This document shows, piece by piece, positions 1 through 11,224 of a DNA stretch of 64,000 nt. The stretch's first letter is position 1; each line of letters opens with the position of its first letter. The translations under genes were made by a program, and so were the position numbers. The notes beneath the pieces are model-generated. The model saw only the letters and a list, made by a program, of their open reading frames with translations, did not search any database and was not told the origin of the DNA. Source of the DNA: Hirsutella rhossiliensis (lineage: Eukaryota > Ascomycota > Sordariomycetes > Hypocreales > Ophiocordycipitaceae); contig NW_025408672.1 of NCBI RefSeq assembly GCF_020360975.1, positions 3,100,001 to 3,164,000 of the forward strand, in the 5' to 3' direction.

Positions 1-1548
1 CTCAGACGTCGAAACATGGAGAGCCGGCTGATTGAAATTGACTCGTCATCTGATGGCGGCAGCGATATTGAAATCGTTGAGGAGCCCCCTTCTCCCAGGC
101 GACCGGGAGGTGCCGAATCCGCAAGCCTCGGCACCGCCCCCGACGAGAAGCAATCATCGGAAGTTGCGGGCGTGGAGAGTTTAGTTCCGGAAGCAATTGC
201 AGGTGTCAAAACCCCTCGCGGTGTCGATGTGCAGGAGATGCCTCTGGCAGAATCCAAAGAGCCTTCGCCATCTCCCGAGCCGGAATTCGAGGACGTGCTC
301 GCAGCGGTACCACCGTCAGCTACGCAAGCTACTCGACGGAGCGAGTCGCCCCTATTTGGGGATGTTGCGGCTGCCGAAACCCAGGCGTCTCTAGATGCTC
401 TAAATCAGGCAAACTATGACGATGCATTCGCCGAAGCGGATGATGACGAGTACAGCGACCCTGAAGACGAGGAGCTATTGAGGCAAATGGCCGAGGAGGC
501 CGAAGAGCACGCCCGCTTCGCCAGTGAGTTGAACCAAAAGCCTGCGGCACAGAACAGGGAAGACTACGAAAAGGAGTTGAGGGCATTGCGAAGTCAGCAG
601 AAGAAGGACCGCCGTGACGCAGATGAGGTCACGCAGGTGATGGTGACTGAATGCCAGTCACTGCTCCGCCTATTTGGCATTCCCTACATCACGGCGCCGA
701 TGGAGGCAGAGGCGCAGTGCGCGGAGCTGGTCAATCTCGGCATCGTCGACGGCATCGTGACCGATGACTCGGATACGTTTCTGTTCGGCGGGACGCGTGT
801 CTACAAGAACATGTTCAACAGCAACAAGTTTGTCGAGTGCTACCTCGGTGCTGATCTTGAGAAGGAGCTGTCGCTGTCGAGGGAGCAACTGATCTCTCTC
901 GCCCAGCTGCTCGGATCTGACTACACAGAGGGCTTGTCCGGGGTTGGACCGGTCACGGCCGTCGAGATTCTGTCCGAATTCCCCGGCAAAACGGGGCTCG
1001 AGGAGTTTCGGGACTGGTGGACGGCCGTCCAAAGCCAGGCCGGCCCCAAAGAGGCCGACGCCTCGTCACAGTTCCGCAGGAAGTTTCGCAAGTCACAAGC
1101 CACGAAGCTATTTCTGCCCGTCGGGTTTCCCAACCCAGCCGTATTCGACGCGTACCTCCACCCGGAAGTGGACGACAGCGCCGAGGTGTTCCAGTGGGGC
1201 GTGCCAGACGTGGAGGGCCTGCGGCGATTCCTCATGTCGACGATTGGGTGGAGCAAGGAGCGGACTGATGAGGTACTGGTGCCGGTGATTCGCGACATGA
1301 ACAAGCGGGACGTCGAGGGCACGCAGAGCAACATTACTCGATACTTTGGCGGCAGCGTCGGGGTCGGTGCCAAGGAGGCGTTTGCGCCAAGGCAAAAGGC
1401 CCAGGGAAGCAAACGGATGGCGGCGGCAGTGGACAGGCTCAGGTCCAACGTGACGGGGGACGACGCAAGGGACAGTGAGGGAGGGCCGAGTAAGAGGAGG
1501 AGAGGGGCGAGGAGAGAGGCGGCGGAGGATTTGGAGGGTGACGAATAA
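1..1548 (+). CDS. rad2: DNA repair endonuclease XPG/Rad2, 3' part (5'-truncated by window edge)
   Basis: Structure-specific endonuclease of nucleotide excision repair that cuts 3' of the lesion. The frame is open to base 1, so the N-terminal nuclease half lies outside the window; the ATG at 16 is internal. An acidic spacer (about residues 1-200 of the visible part) is followed by the XPG-I domain with MEAEAQCAELV and VTDDSDTFLFG, carrying the metal-binding acidic residues, then the helix-hairpin-helix region LLGSDYTEGLSGVGPVTA. Near the C-terminus QSNITRYF fits a PCNA-interacting (PIP) box, followed by a basic tail with KRRRGARR. The acidic spacer between N and I domains separates XPG/Rad2 from the shorter FEN1 and EXO1. 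Ends at TAA 1546-1548. The family call is firm; the full length is not visible. Confidence 0.93.
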   Translation, partial: LRRRNMESRLIEIDSSSDGGSDIEIVEEPPSPRRPGGAESASLGTAPDEKQSSEVAGVESLVPEAIAGVKTPRGVDVQEMPLAESKEPSPSPEPEFEDVLAAVPPSATQATRRSESPLFGDVAAAETQASLDALNQANYDDAFAEADDDEYSDPEDEELLRQMAEEAEEHARFASELNQKPAAQNREDYEKELRALRSQQKKDRRDADEVTQVMVTECQSLLRLFGIPYITAPMEAEAQCAELVNLGIVDGIVTDDSDTFLFGGTRVYKNMFNSNKFVECYLGADLEKELSLSREQLISLAQLLGSDYTEGLSGVGPVTAVEILSEFPGKTGLEEFRDWWTAVQSQAGPKEADASSQFRRKFRKSQATKLFLPVGFPNPAVFDAYLHPEVDDSAEVFQWGVPDVEGLRRFLMSTIGWSKERTDEVLVPVIRDMNKRDVEGTQSNITRYFGGSVGVGAKEAFAPRQKAQGSKRMAAAVDRLRSNVTGDDARDSEGGPSKRRRGARREAAEDLEGDE

Positions 1549-2161
1549 AGGCAATGATTCTCTGTCAGTGGCTTAGATGGGGGTCACACACGCCGCTTGC
1601 CGGTTGGCAGGTGTTCGCGAGTATATCAGAGCCGGAACTGGAAGCGCGAGCTCGACCAATGTCCTGTTGGAACGGTTGTTTGATTCACGGATCTGTGCAG
1701 AAGATATGGTAACCAGAAAGGGGGACCTTGACCACCGTCACTATTTTTCAAGAAGACTTGATATAGCGACTTTAAATCCTTGAATAGCCCACAGTTAAAA
1801 TTATCTACATTGTCTCGAGTCCACGTACGTACGCTATTGGTATGGCAAAGTGAATAATCTGAAGCTCGCGAGAGTCCGGTCCGGGCGATTTCGCAGTACA
1901 GGGTAGGCAGATTGCAGACGACGGAGCATTCGCTACATGAGCCATTAAAGCAACGCCGGGGTGAACCGGGTAAAGCGCGGCTATCGTCTCCACCATCAAC
2001 AGCTTTCCCCCTCAGTCTGCGCAAGCAAACCCAACCAACGTTTTTGCCGCCAACCGACGACTCGGCTTGCCTAGCCCATTGCGACCATCGGCGCGCGCGC
2101 TCTCTACCACGCACACGAGGACAAAGGACATCGGCATCGCGTCTGGGGCATCGTCGTCGTC
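1549..2161. other. Spacer between rad2 and TFIIS gene
   Basis: Holds the 3' end of rad2 and the promoter and leader of the TFIIS gene. No coding potential with convincing codon pattern; a 162-codon reverse frame here has no recognisable features. Confidence 0.6.
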
Positions 2162-3352
2162 ATGGACCAACGCGAGCTCGAGTCGCGCGTCAAGGCGCTG
2201 ACCAAGTCGGTCGCTGCCAACGAGCCGCCGGAGAACGCCATCAAGCTGCTGGACATGCTCAAGAAGGATGCCGCCCCGACCGAGGAGATGCTGCGGGTCA
2301 GTGCCGATGCGCCTCATCTTCTTACCCCCTCACTTCCTTGTGTTTTCCTTGACAAAGACTGCGTCGAGGGCTCAGCTGCTCTGTCGCAAACGCTTGACGG
2401 GCGGCAGAGAGAGAGGGACTTGCGCCCCAGCTGGCTGGCTCTTCCAGTCTCGCCTTCTCCACGCCCCCTATCTCATTATCTATAGCTTGCCACCCGCCCC
2501 ACCTAGTGACCTTGTGCTCACCATCATCTCTCGCAGGCCACCCGCGCCGGCGTCTTTGTCGGAAAACTACGCTCGAACCCCAACAAGGAAATCGCCAGAG
2601 CCGCGGCGGAGCTCGTCATCAAGTGGAAGAAGCTCGTGGAGCAAGAGAAGAACTCGAAGCTCCACAAGGCCAAGATCGGCTCCCCAGCTGCCGTCCCCGT
2701 CTCGCTGCCCTCGGGCCCCGCCCCCGGTTCCAAAAAGGCCTTTATCGGCGACCCTGAGAAGCGGAAGTTTGACACTGATGGAGTAGATATAAAGCGCACC
2801 GACTCCAACGTCCGCAACCAGTGCATCGGCCTCGTCTACAACGGCCTTGCCTTCCGCTCCACCGATCCCCCGTCGGATGTTATGGCCAAGGCGGTGGCGG
2901 TGGAGCAGGCTGTCATGGACGCCTTCAAGGGCGAAAATGCCGAGTACAAGAAGAAGATTCGATCGCTCTTCTCCAACCTCAAGACCAAGACCAACAAGGA
3001 GCTTGGACGACGGGTCCTGACGGGCGACATCTCACCCGAGCGGTTCGCCACCATGACCGACGACGACCTCAAGAGCGATGACCAGCGCAGAAAGGACAAG
3101 GAGCTCGAAAAGGAAAACATGAAGAAGGCGCAGGTTCCCATGGCCGAAAAGAGCATCAGCGAAAGTCTCGAGTGCGGCCGTTGCAAGAAGAAGAAAGTCA
3201 GTTACACGCAGGCACAAACCAGGGCTGCTGATGAACCGATGACGACCTTTTGCGAATGCATGAACTGTGGCAACCGCTGGAAGGTATGTTTTCGCGCGCG
3301 CCCCCCGCCGCCCATTGGAACCGACGACGCTAAATTTGCATAGTTCTCCTGA
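2162..3352 (+). CDS. dst1: Transcription elongation factor TFIIS
   Basis: Rescues arrested RNA polymerase II by stimulating transcript cleavage. Model: join(2162..2296, 2537..3283, 3344..3352), 296 aa, matching the family length of about 300. The N-terminal LW/TFIIS-N helical bundle spans residues 1-80 (exon 1 MDQRELESRV to VIKWKKLVEQ in exon 2), the central polymerase-binding domain starts near DSNVRNQCIGLVY, and the C-terminal zinc ribbon has CGRC and CMNCGNRW with the invariant acidic loop pair in TRAADEPMTTF (Asp-Glu). The terminal exon supplies only Phe-Ser-stop, giving the standard NRWKFS end; without it the frame runs into intron. Intron 1 is 240 nt, intron 2 is 60 nt. It shares the neighbourhood with RPB1, its target, 32 kb away. 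Confidence 0.96.
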
Positions 3353-3712
3353 GGCTCGAGCGCCGAGCAACGCGAAGAAGGGCATTTCATTTTACTGCAG
3401 ATCACAAAGAGGCGCCGTCGCATTGGCGTGCTGCGTTCACGGTTTCAGGGGACGGATTCGGTCGGGAGTTTGGGAAGGGATCTCTATTTGGCAATGTGTA
3501 CCACGACGAAGGCCTATGGCACGGTTTTCCTTATACCTTTTTGTGCTGACTCCGTTGGAGGGAGCTCCGAAGGCGTCGGCTGTTCCCCGGCTCTTGGCGC
3601 AACATATGTGTTCTTTGCTAATTGCTTTCAGACGAAATCTGAGTTCGAGCTTTGGCGCTCAATAAAGCAAGAGTAATTCTATGCGCGCACTTGACCGCGG
3701 CGGAGAGGCCGT
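3353..3712. other. Convergent spacer, TFIIS and cysteine synthase 3' ends
   Basis: Contains the 3' untranslated regions of two convergent genes. I see no gene in it. Confidence 0.6.
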
Positions 3713-5065
3713 CTATTTACGTGATTCATCTCCCGCCTTGGGTATCCCTAGCTCTAGAAAGAGGTCCGTGGTCTCGTCGTCTTCCAGCCCCAGCTCCTTG
3801 ATGCGCTTCCAGAACTTGCTGAGGTGGCGCGTGCCCGAGTCGCACAGGACGGTGACGACACGGCTCCCTGCGGGCAGAGACATGGCGGTGACGACGGCGG
3901 CGACGCAGTTGACGGAGCTGCTGCTGCCCACAAAAATGCCGTCCCTCTCGACGAGCCAGCGGGCCATGCGGCAGGCTTGGTCGTCGGAGACCTTGACGGC
4001 GTCGTCGATGAGATCACGACCGGCCTCGAAGTTGTTGGTGACGCGGTTGATGCCGACGCCCTCCACGATGGAGTCGACCTGCTGGCGGCGGCGGGTACCT
4101 TCGCGCTCCGTCGACGAGTACATGACGCCGTGCTTGACCTTGTTATAGAGGCCGCTGCCTTGTGGGTCGGCGAGGACGACGCGGATGCGGGCTAGCTTTG
4201 CCTCGAGCTTGAGGTAGCGGGCGAGGCCCGAGATGGTGCCGCCGGTGCCGGCGCCGGCGACAAAGGCGTCGAGGGCGCCGTCTGTCTGGGACAGGATCTC
4301 GGGCCCCGTGGTGTGCAGGTGGGCGCGCCAGTTGGCGGGCGACTCGAACTGGTTGGCGAAGAAGCCCCTGCTGCCGTCGGCGGCCGACTGGGCGTGCTGG
4401 GCTGCGCGGCGGCGAGCGAGGTTGACGAAGTGGTCGGGGCTAGTGATGGGGGCGACAGGGACGCGCTCGACGGCGGCGCCGAGGTGCAGCAGCAGGTCCG
4501 ACTTTTCGAGGCTCTGGTCGTCGGGCATGCAGATGTGGGCGCGGTAGCCGCGGGCGCGGGCGAGGGTGGCGAGGGAGATGCCGGTGCTGCCGACGGTGCC
4601 CTCATAGATGGTGTCGCCGCGGTGGGGGGTCAGCAGGCCGTCCGCTTCGGCCTGGCGGATGATGCCGAGGGCGACGCGGTCCTTGGGGCTGTTGCCGGCG
4701 CCGTTGAGGAACTCGGCCTTGGCAAGGATGGTGCGGCCCGTGACCTCGGACAGGGAGCGGATCTCGACGAGGGGCGTGTTGCCGATGCAGGCCTCGATGC
4801 CGTCGGCGACTGGCGGTGCTGCGGCGGCGACTGTCAACGGCTCGCCGTCGTCGGATTCATGGTCTTCGAGCGTGAGGGGCGAGCCCCAGAAGAAGCTGCT
4901 CTGGCGGCGGACGGACCGCCCGCCGGCGCTGGTCTTGCGCTGGTAGCGGCGCTCGAGGTCCGGATAGAGGTCTTTGAAGCCGAGGGTGGCGAGGACACCG
5001 GCGGCAAAGGCGGCGGCGACGAGGGCGGCCGAGGCGTAGGCCTTGGGGTGCTGGGTCAGGGACAT
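3713..5065 (-). CDS. Mitochondrial cysteine-synthase-like PLP enzyme (Mcy1 / cysteine synthase 2 type)
   Basis: Fold-type II PLP enzyme of the cysteine synthase/cystathionine beta-synthase family, 450 aa, single exon. A hydrophobic N-terminal segment (about residues 11-30, ASAALVAAAFAAGVLATLGF) followed by basic residues suggests a membrane anchor, as in yeast Mcy1 at the mitochondrial outer membrane. PLP lysine is predicted at about 128 in NSPKDR; substrate loop EGTVGSTGISLA at about 155-166; phosphate-binding GAGTGGTISG at 271-280; GSSSSVN near the C-terminus sits where family members hold the PLP ring. The plain cytosolic O-acetylserine sulfhydrylase has no such anchor, so I favour the Mcy1-like subgroup. 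The exact substrate is inference. Divergent from the methyltransferase gene at 5455. Confidence 0.88.
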   Translation of the reverse strand: MSLTQHPKAYASAALVAAAFAAGVLATLGFKDLYPDLERRYQRKTSAGGRSVRRQSSFFWGSPLTLEDHESDDGEPLTVAAAAPPVADGIEACIGNTPLVEIRSLSEVTGRTILAKAEFLNGAGNSPKDRVALGIIRQAEADGLLTPHRGDTIYEGTVGSTGISLATLARARGYRAHICMPDDQSLEKSDLLLHLGAAVERVPVAPITSPDHFVNLARRRAAQHAQSAADGSRGFFANQFESPANWRAHLHTTGPEILSQTDGALDAFVAGAGTGGTISGLARYLKLEAKLARIRVVLADPQGSGLYNKVKHGVMYSSTEREGTRRRQQVDSIVEGVGINRVTNNFEAGRDLIDDAVKVSDDQACRMARWLVERDGIFVGSSSSVNCVAAVVTAMSLPAGSRVVTVLCDSGTRHLSKFWKRIKELGLEDDETTDLFLELGIPKAGDESRK

Positions 5066-5454
5066 TGCTGCTGCGGAGGCGGAGTCGGCGGTGGCGCAAG
5101 GCTCATGGTCCCTTTGTTCATGTCGTGGGCTCTGGAGCGAGCTTTAGGAAACGGCGGGAGGGGAGCAGCAGGCGCAGCAGGCGAAGAGGCTTGGATTGCT
5201 GTTGTCTGCGTGCATTGACTTGCGCGCCGGCGACAATCTCTGGTGAAGTCATGGCTCATGCTCTCTCCGAGGATTAGCCATGCCGAAGCAGGGGTCCACA
5301 CGTCGTCGGCGGATTAATCCCCACTCCGACCACTGGCCCGATATGGAAAGCTCGACATGATAATTACAGCTTTTGCTATCGAGAAGCTGCCTCTTGTCTA
5401 CGCATACGCGAGAAGCTGCCTTTGAAAGACTTCTGCCAACACCCCCTCCCCCCA
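5066..5454. promoter_or_regulatory. Divergent promoter, cysteine-synthase-like / DUF185 genes
   Basis: 389-bp shared upstream region of two genes for probable mitochondrial proteins transcribed away from each other. No clear TATA box seen. Confidence 0.6.
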
Positions 5455-7204
5455 ATGGACTCGCCCGTTGTGGCCCAGCTGTTCCGCCAGCTGTTCCGCC
5501 ACCGGCCGCGCGGATGCCAGGGCCATCGAGTGCTGCGCAACGGGCTCGGCGTCCACCATCATGACCAGCAGCAGCAGCAGCAGCAGCACGGCCTCGTCCA
5601 CCGCGCGCCGCGACACCACCGGCCCTACGCGACCCGAGCCTCGCGAGACCGCGGCATGCAGACAAACGAGAGCCGCTGGCAGCAGCGCACGCACATCCTG
5701 CCCGAGGACCGGCGCGACGAGTTTGCGCAGTACCCCTACGTGTCGGCGCAGGACCTCAAGAAGCGCACGGAGCGGCCGCGCAGGGTCAAGATGCTGCTGC
5801 GGGACTTTATCGACGGTCGGTCTCCTTTGCAGAAGCCATCGTGGGGGGAAAGGACCAAGTGGGCGTTGGGATTGACTGACGGCAAGAATTCCAGACAGCC
5901 TCTACAACCCGGCGTACGGCTACTTCTCCAGGCAGGCCGTCATCTTCAGCCCCGGCGAGCCGTTTGCCTTCCACGCGCTGCGCGACGAGCTCGAGTTCCA
6001 GGCGGAGCTGGGCCGGCGCTACACCGAGTTCGAGGACGCGCTCGACGACGCAGAGGGCGACAACCCGACGCGGCAGCTTTGGCACACGCCCACGGAGCTC
6101 TTCCGCCCCTTTTACGGCGAGGCCGTGGCGCGCTACCTCGTGGCCAACTACCGCCTCACCACGTACCCCTACGACGACCTGCTCATCTTTGAAATGGGCG
6201 CCGGCCGCGGCACCCTCATGCTCAACGTCCTCGACTACATCCGCCACGTCGACCCGCAGGTGTACGCGCGCACGCGCTACAACGTCATCGAGATCTCGCC
6301 CTCGCTCGCCGACATGCAGGCCCGCCACCTGCGCGCCTCGGCCGAGGCGCGCGGCCACGCCGCCCGCGTCGACATTGTCAACCGCTCCATCTTCGACTGG
6401 GACCGCCGCGTGCCCTCGCCCTGCTTCTTCCTCGCCATGGAGGTCTTTGACAACTTTGCCCACGACGGCATCCGCTACGACGTCGCCTCGGGCGAGCCCC
6501 TGCAGGGCCACGTCCTCGTCGACGGCGACGGCGACTTTTACGAGTTTTACGCCCACGACCTCGACCCCGTCGCCGCCCGCTTCTTCCGCGTCCGCCACGC
6601 CGCCACCGCCGGCGACTACCCCACGCCCTACCCGGACAACCCCGTCCTGCGCTACCTCTCCGCCCGCCTGCCCTTTGCCGCCAACCTGTCGGCCCCTGAG
6701 TTCATCCCCACCCGCCTCATGCAGTTCTTCGACGTCCTCGAGCGCTACTTTCCCGCCCACCGCCTCCTGACCTCCGACTTTCACGCCCTGCCCCAGGCCG
6801 TCAAGGGCCTCAACGCCCCCGTCGTCCAGACCCGCTACCAGCGCACCACGGTGCCCGTCACGACTCCATTGGTGCGTAACCACCCCCTTTTCTTTGTTCT
6901 CATCCCCCCCTCCCCCCCGCTTTCCTCTGCATGGAAACTCAGCGCCCGGCTAACCCGCCCGCCCGCTCCTGCGCTGCGCCTCGCAACACTCCAGGTCCAC
7001 CAGGGCTACTTCGACATCCTCTTCCCCACCGATTTCCGCATCACCGAGGCCATCTACCGCGCCGTCACGGGAAAGCTCACGCGCGTCATGTCCCACGGCG
7101 ACTTTATGCGCCGCTGGGCCTACGTCGAGGACACGGAGACGCGCAGCGGCGAGAACCCCCTGCTCACCCACTACAAGAACGCCAGCGTCATGGTCACCGT
7201 CTAG
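5455..7204 (+). CDS. Mitochondrial SAM-dependent methyltransferase, DUF185/NDUFAF7 (MidA) family
   Basis: NDUFAF7 relatives are arginine methyltransferases needed for respiratory complex I assembly. Model: join(5455..5815, 5895..6871, 6995..7204), 515 aa. The start at 5455 is the first ATG in frame; the first 70 residues are rich in Arg/His and lack acids apart from the second residue, with RPYATRAS as a possible presequence end, and contain a run of seven Gln coded by CAG repeats. Intron 1 (79 nt) splits an Asp codon to give DSLYNPAYGYF, the typical start of the methyltransferase core. SAM-binding glycine loop is IFEMGAGRGTLM; FLAMEVFDNFAHD is the post-I acidic motif. Intron 2 (123 nt) is a multiple of three without stops, so retention would insert 41 residues. 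The complex I role is inferred from the family. Confidence 0.85.
5568..5588 (+). repeat. Coding (CAG)7 microsatellite
   Basis: Seven CAG units encode a Gln run inside the predicted presequence region of the DUF185 protein. Confidence 0.85.
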
Positions 7205-7741
7205 GGCGCGTGTCTGTCTGCGTGGATGGCGGCGGCGACGACGGCGGGCGCGGATGAGACTCGGAAGAGCAGCCCCTTCCTTGTAAACTAAGGAGAGCCA
7301 TGGGCAAGGGAGGACGAAAAGAAGAAGAGATAAAGAGAAGGACGGCAGTAACTATGCACAGAAACATCAGGCGGAGCTGTACCACACGGTCCATGAACCC
7401 CTCGTGTCCTCTCGGCGACGCCATCACAAGAACCATCGCTGCGGTGACGCCCAGCATTAGAAAACAGAGCACGTCTCAGCTGTTGCCCCTCTATCGTCTC
7501 TGTAGTGTTCCACGCCATGGAAACTATCATGTGAAAACGCTCTTGTTCCAAAGCCCACAGCCCCTAATTCCCATGCCCAGGCCCTTTAGCTCCCGCCCAC
7601 ATGTTTGTTTAGTCCCCAATAAACTGGCCTCGACATGTAGCAAATCCAGTCCCAGCAGCCTCCTTCTCCTTTCACCACACCCTCTCCGGGGCACGATATC
7701 TACGTGACAAACAGAGACAAAAGACACAAAATCAACGCGTC
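7205..7741. other. Convergent spacer, DUF185 gene and alanyl-tRNA synthetase 3' ends
   Basis: Two 3' ends meet here. No gene or RNA recognised. Confidence 0.6.
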
Positions 7742-10700
7742 TCACAGCTTCAGCTTCTCCTGGAGCCACTTGGTCGCCGTCTCGACGCCCTCGTCAATCT
7801 TCTCGGGCTGGGTCCCCTGGCCCTGCCGCGAGGGCTCCTTGCCGCCCGAGCGACCGCCGACCACCTCCGACACCGACGCCGCCCATTGCTCGGCGGTGAC
7901 GCCCTTGGAGGAGAGGTGCTTTACAGCAACGCTCGTTAGTTTCTCGAGATAATCACCACGGTCCGAAGAGCATCACTTGCGCCCTGAGCAGGGACAAAAG
8001 GGGGCGGGGCAGCTTACCGTTCCGACATAGACGCCGTGCACGAGCGCGCCCTCGTCTTTGCTTCCGCCAAACATGTACAGCGTCTTCTCCTTGTCCTTGC
8101 TTTGGAAGTGCTTAATCACCTCGGTGAGGGCCTTGGCGTTGCCGCCAATGGGGAGCCGGCCCACGAACCACTTGGAGTCCTTGTTCTGCTCAAAGTGCTT
8201 GAGCACGGTGTCGAGCGCGGCCTTGGCCTCGGCCTTTTGGCGCTTCTTCTGCTCGGCCACGACTCCCGTCGCAATCCTCTGGAACCGCTGGTTGAACTCG
8301 TCCTTGGTGAGCGTCGAGATGACCAGCTGGCTGATTTCCTGCGACAGCGCCTTGACCTGCGCCTCCTTTTCGGCGCCAAAGGGCAGCGCGTCGAGCGCGT
8401 CGAGCTTCTTAAAGAACTCAACCGCCTCGCGCTGGACCTGGTGCGCCGCGGCGCCTGTATACGCGATGATGCGGCGGATACCTTTGGCGATGCCGCTCTC
8501 CTCGACAATGATGAGATCCTTGATCAGGCACGTGTTGTCGACGTGCGTGCCACCGCAAAACTCGACACTGTACTGGCGCCACTCCTGCTTCTTGGGGTCC
8601 TTGAGCATGGTATCAATGTCCATGCCGACAGACACGACTCGCACGGGGTTGGGATACGTCTCTCCAAAAACGGCGCGCACGCCCTCAATCTCGCGCGCGA
8701 GATCCAGATCGACGTCCTTGGAGTAGATCTTGGCTTCCCGGCGGATGTAGGCATTGGACATGTCCTCGATCTTGCGAAGCTCGTCAATCTTGACCTGCGA
8801 CTTGTGTGAAAAGTCAAAGCGCAGCTTCTCGTTGTCCACCAGAGAGCCCTTTTGGTTGACGTCGTCTCCCAGCACTTCCCTCAGGGCGTGGTTCAGGACG
8901 TGGGTGCCACTGTGGTTGTTGCGGATAGGCGACCGTCGGAGCTCGTCATACTCGCAGATGACCTCGTCGCCGGACGACAGGGCACCGTACTCGATGTAGC
9001 CGCTGTGCAGAATGTAGCCGCCGTAGTTCTGGACGTCCATGACCTTGAACTCGGCCACGTCGTCGATGACTATGCGGCCCGTGTCGGCAACCTGACCACC
9101 AGACTCTGCGTAAAAGTTTGTCCTGTCCACCAAGATGCCGATGGCAGTGTTGGGCGGGAGGTCCTTTGTCGAGCTGTGAAACGTCTTGCCATCGAAAACA
9201 AGCTGCACCTTGCCCTTGCTGTCTCCCTTGACAAACTTGTCGTCGTCTTGGGTCCGGGGGATGCTTCGTTTCTGTTCCAGCTCGGAAATCTGATGCACGT
9301 CGAGCTTGGCAAACGTGTCGACCGAGTCCTTGACCGCCTTGCTCGCCTCTCGCGCCTTCTCCTTGGCGGCGTTGACCTCGTCCTCGTCGATGTCGAGAGC
9401 GCGCTCTTCCGCCATTAGCCTGGTCAGATCGACGGGAAATCCAAAGGTGTCGTAGAGCCGCCACACAATGTCCCCGTCCAGTTTCTTGGCGTTGTCTTTG
9501 ACCGCCTTGGCCGCGTACCGCTCAAACTGCGCCTCGCCGCGGTCCAGGGTTCGCGCAAACGCCTCCTCTTCCTCATCCAGGATTTCCTTGATGTCTTGCT
9601 GCTTCTTGGCCAGTTCGGGGAACTGCTCGCCCATGTGCTCGACCAACGCCGGCAGGATCTTGGAGAAGAAGGACCCGATTTCGGCGCCGAGGTACTTGCG
9701 GGCGTAGCGGACTCCTCGTCGCAGGATTCGTCGGATGACGTAGCCGCGGCCGTCGTTGTTGGGCACCGCACCGTCCGAGATGGCAAAGGAAAGGGTGCGG
9801 ATGTGGTCGGCGATGACGCGGTAGGCCGTGTCGATGCCGTCGGCGTCATCCTTGCCGTACTTGTCGGTATAGGGCCTGACGCCGGTGACGTCCTGGATCT
9901 TCTGGAACAGGGGCGTGAAGCAGTCGGTGGCGTAATTGGAGTCTGTATTTTGCAGCGCAGAGACCAGCCGCTCGTAGCCCATGCCCGTGTCGATGTGCTT
10001 TGCGGGAAGGGACTTGAGGCTCTTGTCCTTTTGGCGGTCGTACTGGATGAAGACGATGTTCCAGATCTCGACCACCATGGGGTCGTCCTCGTTGACAATG
10101 TGCGCAGCGTTGCGGCCGCCGATCTTGTCGTAATGCACCTCGCTGCAGGGGCCGCAGGGGCCTTGGTCGCCCATTTCCCAGAAGTTGTCCTTCATGTTTC
10201 CCGGGATGATCTGCTCCTCCGGAACGCCGATAGCCTTCCACAGCTCCTTGGCCTCGAGATCAGGGTCCAGGCCCAGGGCCGGGTTGCCCTCAAAGTATGT
10301 GACGTAGAGGCGGGCCGGGTCGAGGCCGTAGACTTTTGTGAGGAGCTCCCAGGCCATGGCGATGGCCTCCTTTTTGAAGTAGTCGCCAAAGGACCAGTTG
10401 CCCAACATCTCGAAAAAGGTGTGGTGGTAGCTGTCCTTGCCGACGTCGTCGAGGTCGTTGTGCTTGCCGCCGGCGCGGATGACCTTTTGGGAGTCGGCGG
10501 CACGCTTCAGGCCGGCCATGGGGTCCGTCTTGCCAATGGTTCCGAGGAAGATGGGCTTGAACTGGTTCATGCCGGCATTGGTGAAGAGCAGGGAGGGGTC
10601 ATTGTGAGGGACGACGGAGCCCGAGGGGACTGGATGATTGTCAACATCTTGTCGAACCGCATCCGAAAGACGAAGCAGCATAGTTGATGCGCTGAATAGC

Positions 10701-10799
10701 CGGGAGCGAGGGTTGGATACCTATCGTGTGACCCCGCTGCTCAAAGAAGTCGAAAAAGGTCTTGCGCACGAGGGCGGCGGGCCACTGGGGGTCGGCCAT
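7742..10799 (-). CDS. ala1: Alanyl-tRNA synthetase
   Basis: Charges tRNA-Ala and edits mischarged Ser/Gly. Model (complement): exons 10721..10799, 8018..10629, 7742..7918; 955 aa, close to the yeast length of 958. Class II catalytic motifs are in [13 protein letters not shown] and [16 protein letters not shown]; the editing domain metal site is HSGTHVLNH plus CGGTH; a C-terminal GG-containing domain ends in WLQEKLKL. Intron 1 (91 nt) splits a Val codon to give [15 protein letters not shown], intron 2 (99 nt) ends at TAAAG 12 nt after an ACTAAC branch site. The ATG at 10799 (MADPQW) gives a cytosolic form; an in-frame ATG at 11018 adds a 73-residue presequence-like extension, so one gene may serve both compartments. 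It faces the 11225 gene across a short divergent promoter. Confidence 0.96.
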
Positions 10800-11224
10800 G
10801 GTCGCAATTGAGAAGAGCCGGCGCTGAACTCGAGGCTCGACCGAAAGAAGGCCGGGTCTTGTCGTCGGCGGCAGGAAATTGGCTGCGTGGACGCAACGGC
10901 GAGGTTCGAGCGGGTTCTTGACGAGGAGGAGGGGGAGGGGGAGGGGGATGGGGTGGAAACTTCTACAAGCCTGAGTCACAGATACAAGAGGGCGACGAGC
11001 TTGCGCCGCGGCCCGCATCTGACCGTCCTCTCTTTCTCTCTCCAATCCACGCCCGCCTGTTCGCTGCACGTGCCGACAAGCCTCGTCCCCCTTTGTTTCG
11101 CTTTCTCTCTCAATTTGCCCTCTTCTTAATCATCGTCGTCGTTGTTCGGGGCCGAGGTGAATGACCAGGAGGAGGTGGACGCTGCAACGGACTCGCCGGG
11201 GCTGTCAAGGGAAAGAAGAAAAAG
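10800..11224. promoter_or_regulatory. Divergent promoter / leader with N-terminal extension of alanyl-tRNA synthetase
   Basis: Between AlaRS (minus) and the unknown gene at 11225 (plus). The minus strand is open and in frame with AlaRS from ATG 11018 to 10800. A purine-rich (plus strand) GGAGGGGGAGGGG tract lies near 10925-10950, inside that frame. Confidence 0.6.

Noticed and set aside
1626..2114. 162-codon reverse frame between rad2 and TFIIS
   Set aside because: No conserved motif, biased composition, and it covers the expected TFIIS promoter.
4313..5218. 301-codon plus frame opposite the cysteine synthase gene
   Set aside because: Gly/Ala/Val-rich mirror of a GC-rich coding strand; the minus strand carries the real PLP enzyme.
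5807..6883. 358-codon minus frame opposite the DUF185 gene
   Set aside because: Antisense shadow with Val/Gly/Glu repeats; the plus strand has conserved methyltransferase motifs.
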